From Mycolicibacterium gilvum (lineage in GTDB: Bacteria; Actinomycetota; Actinomycetes; Mycobacteriales; Mycobacteriaceae): 64,000 nucleotides of DNA. The position numbers and the translations under genes are program-made. The stretch is from the NCBI RefSeq assembly GCF_900454025.1, contig NZ_UGQM01000001.1, positions 5,704,001-5,768,000 on the forward strand, written 5' to 3'. Positions 31,592 through 42,762 of this stretch are shown here, one piece after another. The notes beneath the pieces are model-generated. The model was not told the origin of the DNA and made no database searches. It saw only the letters and a program-made list of their open reading frames with translations. Each line of letters starts with the position of its first letter. The stretch's first letter is position 1.

Positions 31592-31986
31592 CCCGTCTGC
31601 TCACCCTCGTCGCCGGCGTGGCCCTGCTCGCCGGCTGCGCGAGTTCCCCCGACAGCGCGACCCCCCCGAGCAGCTCCTCCGAGAGCCCGGCCGCATCCGG
31701 CGCGCACCAACCACCACCGGAGGGGCTGGTCATCGACGTCACGATCAAGGACGGCACGGTCACCCCGACCAACGAGCAACTGCGGGCCGGGCTCGACGAG
31801 CCGATCGTCATCCGCGTCGACAGCGACGCCGCCGACGAACTGCATGTGCACTCCTCACCGGAGCACAGCTTCCCGGTGGCCGTCGGGCCGGCGCAGTCGT
31901 TCGAATTCAGCGTCGCCGTGCCCGGCCGTGTCGACGTCGAACTCCACGAGACGCACACCACCATCGCGACGATCCAGGTGCAGTGA
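31588..31986 (+). CDS. Lipoprotein with cupredoxin-like domain
   Basis: 132 aa. N-terminal signal ending in lipobox LLAGC (Cys about 16), a Ser/Pro-rich linker, then about 90 residues of beta structure: VIDVTIKDGTVTPTNEQLRAGLDEPIVIRVDSDAADELHVHSSPEHSF ... GRVDVELHETHTTIATIQV. The layout resembles cupredoxin-like domains. HVH, EH and HETH give several His that could bind copper, but the classical Cys/Met ligands are not visible. Anchored outside the membrane; coupled to both neighbours. Confidence 0.72.
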   Translation: MTRLLTLVAGVALLAGCASSPDSATPPSSSSESPAASGAHQPPPEGLVIDVTIKDGTVTPTNEQLRAGLDEPIVIRVDSDAADELHVHSSPEHSFPVAVGPAQSFEFSVAVPGRVDVELHETHTTIATIQVQ

Positions 31987-33269
31987 CTGCGCAGATCCTC
32001 GCCCATGGTCTCGGCGGCTCCACGGACCTCCCCATCCCGTTCACCTACGCGCTGATCGGTGCCGCGTGGACGCTGACAGCCACCTTCGCGGTGGTCGCAT
32101 TCGCCTGGCGCACGCCGAAGTTCGACGCCGCACGGCCCGGCCGCGCGCTGCCGCCATGGGTCACGCGGTCGGTGGACGCCCCGGCGACACGGTGGGTGCT
32201 GGCCGCGGCCGCGCTGGGGCTGACCGGATGGGTGGCCGTCGCAGCCGTCCGCGGACCGCAGACCTCGGAGAACCCGCTGCCCGGGGTGTTCTACGTCCTG
32301 CTGTGGGTCGGGGTGGTCGCGCTGTCGCTGGCGATCGGCCCGGTGTGGCGGGTGCTCTCGCCGGTGCGCGCACTGCACAGATTCCTCGGCGGCCGGAACC
32401 TGGGCCGCCGCTATCCCGACGCGCTGGGTTACTGGCCCGCTGCGGCGGGTCTGTTCGCGTTCGTCTGGCTCGAGCTCGCCAGTCCCGACCCCGGATCGCT
32501 GGGCGCGATCAAGATCTGGCTGGTCGTCTATCTCGCGGTGACGCTGGCCGGGGCGTTGTGGTGCGGACCGCGGTGGAATGCGCGGGCCGATCCGTTCGAG
32601 GTGTACAGCGTCGTCGCATCCCGCTTCTCGTTGTTCGGCCGAAACCCCGACGGCCGCATCGCGATCGGCAATCCGTTCAACCGCCTCCTGACGCTGCCGG
32701 TGCGGCCCGGCGTCGTCGCGGTGCTGTCGGTGCTGCTCGGGTCGACGGCGTTCGACAGCTTCTCGGCGATGCCGCAGATACGCCGGCTCGTCGACGAGCT
32801 GACCGACTCCGCGCTCGCCGCGACCGCGTTGCGCACCGTCGGACTGGTGCTGTTCGTGGGCATCGTCGCCGCGACGTTCACCCTGGCCGCGCGGTGCACC
32901 GGCGGAGTGGACGCGCGCACCCGCCGGGAACTGCCGGGGCTGCTTGCGCATTCGCTGATCCCGATCGTGCTCGGCTACGTGTTCGCCCACTACCTGACCT
33001 ACCTGATCGAGCGGGGTCAGCAGACGGTGTACCGTCTCTTCGGGTCAGCGGACGCCGAAGTGGTGTATGTGCTTTCGATGCATCCAGGGCTGCTGGCCAG
33101 TCTTAAGGTCGGGTTCGTGCTGTTCGGCCATGTCGCAGGGGTGATCGCCGCGCACGACAGAGCGCTCGCCGTGTTGCCCCGGCAACACCAGCTCACCGGA
33201 CAGCTCGCGATGATGCTCGTCATGGTCGGGTACACCTTCACCGGGTTGTACCTGCTCTTTGGCGGCTGA
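31983..33269 (+). CDS. Polytopic membrane protein with His-rich helices, unknown
   Basis: 428 aa with about 9-10 hydrophobic segments. The N-terminus LPIPFTYALIGAAWTLTATFAVVAFAWRTPKF is shared by actinobacterial proteins that some pipelines label 'fenitrothion hydrolase' (from memory, unverified). Paired His in membrane helices stand out: LLAHSLIPIVLGYVFAHYL, FGHVAGVIAAHDRA, and SMHPGLL, plausible metal or haem ligands. GTG 31983 overlaps the lipoprotein stop. Last gene of the four-gene operon; function open. Confidence 0.68.
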   Translation: MTAQILAHGLGGSTDLPIPFTYALIGAAWTLTATFAVVAFAWRTPKFDAARPGRALPPWVTRSVDAPATRWVLAAAALGLTGWVAVAAVRGPQTSENPLPGVFYVLLWVGVVALSLAIGPVWRVLSPVRALHRFLGGRNLGRRYPDALGYWPAAAGLFAFVWLELASPDPGSLGAIKIWLVVYLAVTLAGALWCGPRWNARADPFEVYSVVASRFSLFGRNPDGRIAIGNPFNRLLTLPVRPGVVAVLSVLLGSTAFDSFSAMPQIRRLVDELTDSALAATALRTVGLVLFVGIVAATFTLAARCTGGVDARTRRELPGLLAHSLIPIVLGYVFAHYLTYLIERGQQTVYRLFGSADAEVVYVLSMHPGLLASLKVGFVLFGHVAGVIAAHDRALAVLPRQHQLTGQLAMMLVMVGYTFTGLYLLFGG

Positions 33270-33293
33270 GGCGCCTGGGGGAGGCGGTTGTCG

Positions 33294-33980
33294 ATGTCGA
33301 CTGGGGATTCACCGGAGCGGACGGTCACCGGGAACGCGCCTGCGCGCGTCGGGTGGTTCCGGTACTACTTCGCCGATGACCGCTGGGAATGGTCGGACGA
33401 GGTCGCCATGCTGCACGGCTACGAGCCGGGCACGATCACCCCGACCACGGAGATCGTGCTCTCGCACCGGCATCCGGACGACCGCGAGGAAGTCGCGGAC
33501 ATGCTCGGACAGATCCAGCACACCGACGACGCCGACCGCGCCTACGCGACCCGGCACCGGATCATCGACACCCGGGGGCGCACGCACGAGATCGTGATCA
33601 TCGGCGACAGGCTCCTCGACGACACCGGCCGCACGATCGGCGCGCGCGGGTTCTGCGTCGACATGACCCCCAGCGACACCCAGACGAAGGCCGCGATCTC
33701 GTCGGCGCTGGCCGAGATCACCGAGAACCGGGCAGCCATCGAGCAGGTCAAGGGCATGCTGATGCTGATCTACCGGGTCGATGACGACACGGCGTTCGAG
33801 CTGCTGCGCTGGCGGTCCCAGGAGGCGAACGTGAAGTTGCGCCTGCTCGCCGAACAGCTGATCCGCGACTACAACGAACTGGTCTACGACGAGATCCTGC
33901 CGAACCGCGCCACGTTCGATCATCTGCTGCTGACCGCCCACCAGCGGATGAGCCGCAGCGGCGATACCGTGGAGCAGTGA
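33294..33980 (+). CDS. PAS-ANTAR regulator
   Basis: 228 aa. Residues about 20-125 form a PAS_3-like sensor (FRYYFADDRWEWSDEVAMLHGYEPGTITPTTEIVLSHRHPDDREEV ... GARGFCVDMT). Residues about 140-205 form an ANTAR RNA-binding three-helix domain (AAIEQVKGMLMLIYRVDDDTAFELLRWRSQEANVKLRLLAEQLI). Such proteins bind dual hexaloop hairpins and prevent transcription termination. ATG 33294 or TTG 33288. The stop overlaps the pncA start (GTGA), so both are co-translated. Confidence 0.85.
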   Translation: MSTGDSPERTVTGNAPARVGWFRYYFADDRWEWSDEVAMLHGYEPGTITPTTEIVLSHRHPDDREEVADMLGQIQHTDDADRAYATRHRIIDTRGRTHEIVIIGDRLLDDTGRTIGARGFCVDMTPSDTQTKAAISSALAEITENRAAIEQVKGMLMLIYRVDDDTAFELLRWRSQEANVKLRLLAEQLIRDYNELVYDEILPNRATFDHLLLTAHQRMSRSGDTVEQ

Positions 33981-34564
33981 GCACCCCGGCGACCACTCGA
34001 GCCCTTGTCATCGTGGATGTGCAGAACGACTTCTGCGAGGGTGGATCGCTGGCGGTCGACGGCGGCGCGGCAGTCGCGCGCGGCATCAGCACCCTGCTCG
34101 GCTCCCGGGGGATCGACGGCAGCCACAGCTATAGCCATGTGGTGGCGACCAAGGATTTCCACATCGATCCGGGTGCTCATTTCTCCGACGAGCCGGACTA
34201 CGTGGACTCCTGGCCCGTGCACTGCGTGGCCGGGTCCGAGGGCGCCGAGTTCCATCCCGACCTCGACACCGCGGCGGTGGACGCGGTGTTCTACAAGGGG
34301 CACTACTCGGCTGCCTACAGCGGGTTCGAGGGCACCGACGACGACGGCACCTCGCTGGCCGACTGGCTTCGTGAGCGGAACGTCGACGCGCTCGACGTCG
34401 TCGGCATCGCCACCGACCACTGTGTGAAGGCCACCGCGGCCGACGCGGTGACCGCCGGCTTCGCCACCCGTGTGCTGCTGGACCTGACCGCGGGGGTCTC
34501 GCCCTCGACGACCGGTGCCGCGATCGACGCGCTGCGCGCCGCCGGCGTGGTGATCTTGCCCTGA
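33977..34564 (+). CDS. pncA: Nicotinamidase / pyrazinamidase
   Basis: 195 aa. Hydrolyses nicotinamide to nicotinate for NAD recycling and would activate pyrazinamide. Catalytic triad present: Asp14 (IVDVQNDFCEGGSLAV), Lys in VFYKGHYSAAYSGFEG, Cys in VVGIATDHCVKATAADAV. The metal site is in KDFHIDPGAHFS and WPVHC. Close to M. tuberculosis PncA with a 7-residue N-terminal extension from GTG 33977. Translationally coupled to a PAS-ANTAR regulator. Confidence 0.94.
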   Translation: MSTPATTRALVIVDVQNDFCEGGSLAVDGGAAVARGISTLLGSRGIDGSHSYSHVVATKDFHIDPGAHFSDEPDYVDSWPVHCVAGSEGAEFHPDLDTAAVDAVFYKGHYSAAYSGFEGTDDDGTSLADWLRERNVDALDVVGIATDHCVKATAADAVTAGFATRVLLDLTAGVSPSTTGAAIDALRAAGVVILP

Positions 34565-34628
34565 CGTGGTTTGCGGGGTGCGTTAAACGGGCAGTTCAGC
34601 GTGCGCCCGATCAATAGGAAGGTGTCCC

Positions 34629-36785
<2,157 letters not shown>

Positions 36786-36816
36786 AAGTCGTTGTGCGGC
36801 ATCATGCTTAACGGCC

Positions 36817-36842
36817 CGGTTACGCCCGTTTCGGCGTAACCG
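36817..36842. terminator. Terminator between glgX and mak
   Basis: Perfect 10-bp stem (CGGTTACGCC / GGCGTAACCG) with a 6-nt loop between convergent genes. The remaining 36843-36952 stretch holds nothing recognisable. Confidence 0.75.
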
Positions 36843-36952
36843 TGTGTTAACTTGATGACGCTGTTGCAACCGTGGCCGCCACTGGCCGGGCGGGCCGGGG
36901 CGTAGGAGCCGAAGAGCGGCGGCGACCTACCCGGGCGGTCACGGTTGCCAGC

Positions 36953-38245
36953 TCACGAGACGAGTCGCTGGATCGAGCGCATCGGAATCGGCAGCCACGA
37001 CGGGCGGAAGCGCGCCTCGTAGGCGGCCTCGTACACGGCCTTGTCCAATTCGTAGGCGGCGAGCACGTCACCCGACGCGCGCGGATCTTCGCCCGCGACC
37101 GCGGCGTAGCCGGCGCAGAACGCGTCGACGTTGCGGTCCACCCAGGACCGGGCCCGTTCGGCCATCTGCGGGTCACCGCCGCCGGTCACCACCTGCTGGT
37201 ATGCCGCGTACTCGAATGAGCGCAGCACGCCGGCGACATCGCGCAGGGGCGAGTCGGGGCGCCGGCGTTCCTCGAGCGGCTGGCCCGGTTCGCCTTCGAA
37301 GTCGATGAGCAGCCAGCTCTCGGGGGTCCGCAGCACCTGCCCGAGGTGCAGATCTCCGTGTATCCGGTGGACCCGGATCGGCCGGTCGGCGAGGCGGCGG
37401 AAGCGTTGTTCGATCTGCGGCGCGTACGGCGCCAGCTCGGGGGCAGCCCTGGTGGCCGATCGGAGTCGTTCCAGCACGGTGTCGATCGGGAACTGCGCGA
37501 CGGATGTGCCGAGTGTGTCCGCGAGCGTCGCGTGGACCGACGCCACGGCCGCTCCGAGCCGACGGGATTCGTCGGCGAAGTCCCCGCCGACCTCGTTGGC
37601 GAACAGGTCGTGGACGCTGGCGGTCGCCATGTCCCAGCCCTCGGCGCTGTTGGCGGCGAACGCGGTCACCATGCCGAGCGCGCATGAGGACGTCTCGAAC
37701 GAGCCGAGCAGGGTGGCGACGTGCGGGTTGCCCGCCCGCGCGAGCACCCGGTTGAGCTCGATGTCGGGGTTGACGCCCGGCGTGACGCGGCGAAAGACCT
37801 TGAGCATCGCATCTTTTCCGAAGATCACGCTGGTGTTGCTCTGCTCGGCGCCCGACACCTTCGCGGGCGCGTCGACGGGCAGCGTGACGTCGGGCTCTCT
37901 GCTGAACGTCAGTTCGCCGATCGTCTCCGACCTGTTGATCAGGCTCAGCAGCCGTCCCGCCGCTTCGGGATTGAACAGCGCGTCGTAGGCGACGCGGGTG
38001 CCGTCGGGACCGGATGCGGTGCCGATCAGCGCGGCCTCGCCGTAGCCGTCGACGGGCTCGCTCTCCCACTGGACCAGCACCTGATACCGCTCACTGGACC
38101 CGTCGGTGTAGGCGACGTCGAGGAGCACATGGTCGAGACCGCCTCCGAGTGCCGTCACGGCAGCCGGTTCGACCGAGGCGAGTTCCCGGGTGCGGCCGGC
38201 GTACCAGCGCCGGTGAATGATCCATTCGCCGAATGCCAGCGTCAT
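36953..38245 (-). CDS. mak: Maltokinase
   Basis: 430 aa. Phosphorylates maltose to maltose-1-phosphate, the donor for GlgE-dependent alpha-glucan synthesis. Aminoglycoside-phosphotransferase-like core: [39 protein letters not shown], holding the catalytic HxDxxxxQ and the metal-binding DFEGEP. The N-terminal lobe has the WYAGR motif. Usually follows treS in mycobacteria (Rv0126-Rv0127), but no treS is adjacent here; the upstream neighbour is an unrelated secreted protein gene 34 bp away. Confidence 0.88.
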   Translation of the reverse strand: MTLAFGEWIIHRRWYAGRTRELASVEPAAVTALGGGLDHVLLDVAYTDGSSERYQVLVQWESEPVDGYGEAALIGTASGPDGTRVAYDALFNPEAAGRLLSLINRSETIGELTFSREPDVTLPVDAPAKVSGAEQSNTSVIFGKDAMLKVFRRVTPGVNPDIELNRVLARAGNPHVATLLGSFETSSCALGMVTAFAANSAEGWDMATASVHDLFANEVGGDFADESRRLGAAVASVHATLADTLGTSVAQFPIDTVLERLRSATRAAPELAPYAPQIEQRFRRLADRPIRVHRIHGDLHLGQVLRTPESWLLIDFEGEPGQPLEERRRPDSPLRDVAGVLRSFEYAAYQQVVTGGGDPQMAERARSWVDRNVDAFCAGYAAVAGEDPRASGDVLAAYELDKAVYEAAYEARFRPSWLPIPMRSIQRLVS

Positions 38246-38279
38246 GGTGTGGAACCTACCCAGGCGGGCGGGATAACAA

Positions 38280-39395
38280 TCAGGCCAGGAAACGCTCGGC
38301 GCCGGTGGTGCGGATGAACCGGACGCTGTTGGCCTGCCGGTAGCCGATCATGCCGCCGCCCACGGTCAGGAACAGCAGGCCCGCGACGCCGGGCAGCGCG
38401 ACGGCCGCGATCTCGGCGAGGGTCGCGTTCGCCGCACCCCCGCGGGCGAACAGGCCGGCGCGCGTCGACTGTCCGGCGGCCGGGCCGGACTGCAGCGGGA
38501 CCGCCGCGCCGGGGGTGGACGCCACCGACCCGCGGATCGCCGGCGTGCGGACGCCGGCGACGCCGGGTTGGGTGATCGCCGGTGCCGCACCGCTCGCGGT
38601 CACCTCGGTCGGGATGCGGGTGGGTCGTCCTGCGACCGTCGTCGACCGCGGCACCGTCACCAGAGGCGCGCGGACCACGACGGGCTCGGACACCGCCGCG
38701 CCGCCACTCCCGTCGCCACCGCCGGTGGTGCCGGAGAACGCATCCGCGACGGGTGCCTCCTGCTGGGTCCGGAAAGCCGGGCCGGGCGGCGGGGGCGCGG
38801 GCAGGATGGCGACCCGTAACGCGCGCAGATACTCGCTGAGGCTCGGCACCGGAACGACCAGGGTGCCGTAGAAATTCGCCGCGCTCGGCCAACTGCCGGG
38901 GGCGATCTCGCCGGCCGCCGGCAGCCGGAACCAGGGGATTTCGATCGAATTGCTGTAGATGCTGTTCTGCGGCCCGGGTGCGAGGGGTCCGTAGCGCCCG
39001 TTGATGCGGGCGGTGGAACCCCCGCTGCGCACCGGCACGGGATCGCTGCGCTCCTCGTCGTCAGGAGTGCGTACGGGGAGCTCGTCGGGCTCTTCGTCGG
39101 TGACGCCGCCGCCGGTCTCGTCCGGGTCGGTCTCGTCAGAGCCGGTCTTCCCGGAGCCGGTCTCGTCCGGGTCGGTCTCGGCCGGGTCGGTCTCGGCCGG
39201 GTCGGTCTCGACGGAGCCGGACCCGCTGGGTTCGGATCCGGTGTCGGCGGTCGAACCGGTGTTGCCCGAGTCCTGACCCGATGTCTCAGAACCCGGATCG
39301 GCCCACACCGGGGCCGCCACGGCCGTCCCGCCGAAGACGAGCGAGAGTGCGAGCACACCGGCAACCGCAAAGGTGCGCTGTGTGGGCCCGTTCAC
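38280..39395 (-). CDS. Secreted Pro/Ala/Thr-rich protein with acidic pentapeptide repeats
   Basis: 371 aa. N-terminal signal peptide (about residues 1-30, [19 protein letters not shown]), an acidic low-complexity region of ETDPA-type pentapeptides (about 35-85), a middle region with [25 protein letters not shown], a Pro/Ala-rich stretch, and a C-terminal TM helix ([19 protein letters not shown]) before a short basic tail. Probably cell-envelope anchored. No function recognised. GTG 39395 is the start that gives a proper signal peptide. Confidence 0.7.
   Translation of the reverse strand: MNGPTQRTFAVAGVLALSLVFGGTAVAAPVWADPGSETSGQDSGNTGSTADTGSEPSGSGSVETDPAETDPAETDPDETGSGKTGSDETDPDETGGGVTDEEPDELPVRTPDDEERSDPVPVRSGGSTARINGRYGPLAPGPQNSIYSNSIEIPWFRLPAAGEIAPGSWPSAANFYGTLVVPVPSLSEYLRALRVAILPAPPPPGPAFRTQQEAPVADAFSGTTGGGDGSGGAAVSEPVVVRAPLVTVPRSTTVAGRPTRIPTEVTASGAAPAITQPGVAGVRTPAIRGSVASTPGAAVPLQSGPAAGQSTRAGLFARGGAANATLAEIAAVALPGVAGLLFLTVGGGMIGYRQANSVRFIRTTGAERFLA
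39115..39219. repeat. 15-bp tandem repeat, about 7 copies
   Basis: Units of the type GTCTCGGCCGGGTCG repeat from 39115 to 39219; two adjacent copies (39175-39204) are identical and the others diverge by a few bases. They encode the ETDPA pentapeptide array on the minus strand. Possible VNTR. Confidence 0.75.
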
Positions 39396-39503
39396 GGTGC
39401 ACTCAACTCCGGACGTTCGATGCTCGACAAGGGATGAGACCCCCAATTCTCGCACATCGGCACAAGTCCCCAGCTCTGAATGCCGACGCTTCACCTCAGC
39501 AGA

Positions 39504-39509
39504 TAGGGT
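39504..39509 (+). promoter_or_regulatory. -10 element TAGGGT, leaderless-type
   Basis: TAGGGT lies 6 nt before GTG 39516, supporting that start and a leaderless mRNA. Confidence 0.45.
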
Positions 39510-39515
39510 GCCGTC

Positions 39516-40346
39516 GTGACGACCGCAGGACCGACCCGTGACCACGGCGACCCGGGCGATGCACCCACGATCCCGCCGCCGCTGTCCGAGCCCGCGAACC
39601 CGGCACGCCCGTCGGCGGCCGAGGAGGCCCGCACCATCGCGGCCTCGACGAACAGCGGCACCCTCGCATCGCTGACGGCCGCCGGGGATCCGTGGGCGTC
39701 GTTCGTCACGTACGGCCTGTTGGGCGGTGCACCGGTGCTGTGCGTGTCCAACCTCGCCGAGCACGGCCGCAATCTCGCCGGCGACCCGCGGGCGAGCATC
39801 GCGATCGTGGCCCCGGCCATGGTGTCCAATCCATCAGCAACCGACCCGCTGGCCAACGCCCGCATCACGCTCGCCGGGCACGTCGAGGCCCCCACCGGCA
39901 CGGAGCGCGACGCCGCCCGCGAGGCGCATCTGGCGGCGGTGCCGGCGGCCAGGTACTACATCGACTACAGCGACTTCACGCTGTGGGTGCTGCGGGTGTC
40001 GCGGGTGCGCTGGGTGGGCGGCTACGGCCGGATGGACTCGGCGACCGGCGAGGCGTACGCCGCGGCCGAGCCCGACCCGGTGGCCCCGGCGTCCGCGGGC
40101 GCGGTCGCCCATCTCAACGACGACCACGCCGACTCGCTGGCCGCGATGGCGCGCGCCCTCGGCGGCTACCCCGACACCGTCTCGGCCACCTGCGCGGGTG
40201 CCGACCGCTACGGACTCGATCTGCGGGTCGACACCGAGCGCGGCATGGCCTACACCCGGATCGGCTACGCCGCCCCGCTCGATTCCATCGACCAATTACG
40301 TTCGGCCGCTGTCGAGTTGACGCGTCGGGCTAGAGGAGACAACTAG
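39516..40346 (+). CDS. HugZ-like haem oxygenase / pyridoxamine oxidase-fold protein with DUF2470
   Basis: 276 aa. The N-terminal split barrel (TLASLTAAGDPWASFVTYGLLGGAPVLCVSNLAEHGRNLAGDPRASIAIV) is PPOX-like. The C-terminal DUF2470 domain (VAHLNDDHADSLAAMARALGGYP ... VDTERGMAYTRIGYAAPLDS) is the haem-binding partner domain in HugZ proteins. A role in haem degradation or haem/flavin binding is likely. Stops 1 base before the start region of the phosphoribosyltransferase gene; probably co-transcribed. Confidence 0.78.
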   Translation: MTTAGPTRDHGDPGDAPTIPPPLSEPANPARPSAAEEARTIAASTNSGTLASLTAAGDPWASFVTYGLLGGAPVLCVSNLAEHGRNLAGDPRASIAIVAPAMVSNPSATDPLANARITLAGHVEAPTGTERDAAREAHLAAVPAARYYIDYSDFTLWVLRVSRVRWVGGYGRMDSATGEAYAAAEPDPVAPASAGAVAHLNDDHADSLAAMARALGGYPDTVSATCAGADRYGLDLRVDTERGMAYTRIGYAAPLDSIDQLRSAAVELTRRARGDN

Positions 40347-40347
40347 G

Positions 40348-40938
40348 ATGACCTCTGAAATGGACCATGTGCCCGACCGCCCCGACACCTGGCAGGCCGC
40401 GTTCGATCTGATCCGCACGCGCGGGCACGAACGTCGCGAGGAACCCTTCAAGCTGGCGAGCGGTCAGCTCAGCCACGACTACATCGACGGCAAGTACGCC
40501 GTCGACACCGGTGAACGGTTGACGATCGTGTCCCAGGCGGTCGCCGACCTGGCCGCGATGAAGGGCATCGAGTTCGACGCGGTCGGCGGGCTGACCATGG
40601 GCGCCGACCCACTGGCCCACGGTGTCGCGATGGTGACGGGCAAGGCGTGGTTCTCGGTGCGCAAGGAGCAGAAGAAGCGCGGCCGCGAGCAGTGGGTGGA
40701 GGGCACCCGTCTGGGACCCGGCACCCGGGTGCTCCTGGTCGACGACGTGATCAGCACGGGCGGGTCGACCGAGCTGGCGCTCGAGCGCATCGCCCCGCTC
40801 GGGGTCGTCGTCGTCGGGGTCATCCCGATGGTGGATCGCGGCGACGTCGCCGCGGCACGGTTCGCCAAGCGCAATGTCCCGTTCCACGCGCTGGTCACCT
40901 ACCGCGACCTCGGCATAGAACCCGTCGCCGACGTCTAG
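40348..40938 (+). CDS. Orotate phosphoribosyltransferase-like protein
   Basis: 196 aa type I phosphoribosyltransferase. Substrate-side KLASGQLSHDYIDGK, GGLTMGADPLAHGVA, and the PRPP loop VLLVDDVISTGGSTELAL are all in the OPRT order. M. tuberculosis PyrE (Rv0382c) lies in a different context, so this may be a second OPRT or a salvage enzyme; I leave the symbol blank. Follows the HugZ-like gene by 1 nt with a Shine-Dalgarno GAGGAG inside that gene's end. Confidence 0.82.
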   Translation: MTSEMDHVPDRPDTWQAAFDLIRTRGHERREEPFKLASGQLSHDYIDGKYAVDTGERLTIVSQAVADLAAMKGIEFDAVGGLTMGADPLAHGVAMVTGKAWFSVRKEQKKRGREQWVEGTRLGPGTRVLLVDDVISTGGSTELALERIAPLGVVVVGVIPMVDRGDVAAARFAKRNVPFHALVTYRDLGIEPVADV

Positions 40939-40942
40939 GCCG

Positions 40943-41986
40943 CTAGAGGGGGCGGGTGACGAGCACCCCGCCCGGTTCGACCCCGACGGTCACCGGGTCA
41001 CCGGGGGTGAGGGCGCGCGCCGCGGTGCTCGACATCTGGGCGCTGAGCAGCGATCCGTCGGGCACCGTGACGCCGACCCGGGTGATCGCGCCGAGGAACG
41101 ACACGGTGGCGACCGTCGCCGTCCCGGCCGGATCGGCGGTCACGGTGACCGCTTCCGGGCGCACCATCGCCACGCCGTCACCGTCGACCGATCCGGGCAG
41201 CGCGGGCACCGAGACGCCGAGCAGGGTCGCCGTGCCGCCCGAAACAGACGCGGGCACTTTGTTGTTGAGGCCCACGAAGTCCGCGACGAACGGAGTCGCC
41301 GGGTGGGCGTAGAGGTCGGCGGGTGCGGCGAGCTGTTCGAGCCTGCCCTGGTTCATCACGCCGACCCGGTCGGCGACGGCCAGCGCCTCCTCCTGGTCGT
41401 GGGTGACGAACAGCGTCGTGGTGCCGACCTCCAGCTGCACCCGCCGGATCTCGTCACGTAACTGGGTGCGCACCTTGGCATCCAGTGCCGACAGCGGTTC
41501 GTCGAGCAGAAGCACTCGCGGCCGGATCGCCAGCGCGCGCGCCAGGGCCACGCGCTGCTGCTGACCACCCGAGAGCTCGTTGGCGTACCGGCCGCCGAGT
41601 TCGCCGAGGCCGACCAGGTCGAGCATGTCGGCGGCCCGGGACAGCCTGTCGCTCTTGCCTTTCCCGCGCATCTTCAAGCCGAACGCGACGTTGTCGAGCA
41701 CGGTCAGGTGCGGGAACAGGCTGTACGCCTGGAACACCATGCCCATGTCACGCTTGTTGGCGGGCACCCTGCCGACGTCGACGCCGCCGACCGACACGGT
41801 GCCCGAGGTGGCCTCGTCCAGGCCGGCCAGGATGCGCAGCGCGGTGGTCTTCCCGCAGCCCGACGGGCCGAGCAGCGCGACCAGCTCCCCCGGCTCGATG
41901 TGCAGCGTCAACCCGTCCAGGGCCCGCGTCGCGCCGTACACCCGGGTCAGCTCGTCGAACTGCACACTGACACCCCGGTTGGTCAT
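40943..41986 (-). CDS. ABC importer ATP-binding protein (Fe3+/polyamine/phosphonate type)
   Basis: 347 aa. Walker A GPSGCGKTT, signature LSGGQQQRVALARAL, Walker B VLLLDEPLSALD, H-loop FVTHDQ, plus a C-terminal TOBE-like beta domain (MVRPEAVTVTADPAG). Drives import through the two permeases encoded upstream. ATG overlaps the permease stop by 4 nt. Last gene of the four-gene operon. Confidence 0.93.
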   Translation of the reverse strand: MTNRGVSVQFDELTRVYGATRALDGLTLHIEPGELVALLGPSGCGKTTALRILAGLDEATSGTVSVGGVDVGRVPANKRDMGMVFQAYSLFPHLTVLDNVAFGLKMRGKGKSDRLSRAADMLDLVGLGELGGRYANELSGGQQQRVALARALAIRPRVLLLDEPLSALDAKVRTQLRDEIRRVQLEVGTTTLFVTHDQEEALAVADRVGVMNQGRLEQLAAPADLYAHPATPFVADFVGLNNKVPASVSGGTATLLGVSVPALPGSVDGDGVAMVRPEAVTVTADPAGTATVATVSFLGAITRVGVTVPDGSLLSAQMSSTAARALTPGDPVTVGVEPGGVLVTRPL

Positions 41987-42762
41987 GTCGTCACTCCCAC
42001 GTTGCGTCTTCCCCTGGTCACCAACGACAGGATCAGCAGCAGCGCGAAACCGAACAGCAGCGTCGCCAGCGAGGCCGCCACCGACGTCGGGCCGTCGCTC
42101 TTGCCGATCAGCACGATCTGCACCTGCAGCGTCTCGTAACCCGACAGCGACGCGATGGTGTACTCGCCGAGCACGACAGCGATGGAGATGAACGCGGCCG
42201 ACAGGATGCCCGACCAGATGTTGGGCACCACCACGCGGGTGATGGTGGTGAACCAGCCCGCCCCCAGCGAGCGCGCGGCCTCCGACAACGTCTGCAGGTC
42301 GATCGCCGAGAGCGCCGCGTCGATCGCGCGGTAGGCGAACGGCAGCACCACGATGACGTACACGAACGTCAGCGTCAGCGCGGATTCACCGAGGAAATAG
42401 ACCACCCAGAGGTAGACGTTGCGCAGCCCCACGACGATCACCAGCGCAGGGATCGTCAAGGGCAGCAGGCACAGAAACTCGACCAGACCCTTCGCCCATG
42501 GTGCGCGCAACCGCACCCAGATCATGGTCGGCACCAGCAGCACCAGCATCGCAACCACGGTCAGCACCGCGAGCAGCAGCGACACCACGATCGAGCGGTA
42601 CAGCGCGTCGTCGGTGACCAGGTTGGCCCAGGCCTGCCAGGTGCGGCCGTCGGAGATCAGGTTGCGGGTGGAGAAGTCGGCCATCGCGTAGAGCGGGAAC
42701 AGGAAGAACAATCCGAACATCACCCACAGGCAGCCCCGGACAAGCCTCATCACGTCAGCCAC
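41983..42762 (-). CDS. ABC transporter permease
   Basis: 259 aa, about 6 TM segments. The EAA-loop region LSEAARSLGAGWFTTITRVVVPNIWSGILSA contacts the ATPase. Pairs with the second permease as a heterodimer. The N-terminus overlaps the upstream permease gene by 13 nt. Confidence 0.92.
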   Translation of the reverse strand: MADVMRLVRGCLWVMFGLFFLFPLYAMADFSTRNLISDGRTWQAWANLVTDDALYRSIVVSLLLAVLTVVAMLVLLVPTMIWVRLRAPWAKGLVEFLCLLPLTIPALVIVVGLRNVYLWVVYFLGESALTLTFVYVIVVLPFAYRAIDAALSAIDLQTLSEAARSLGAGWFTTITRVVVPNIWSGILSAAFISIAVVLGEYTIASLSGYETLQVQIVLIGKSDGPTSVAASLATLLFGFALLLILSLVTRGRRNVGVTT

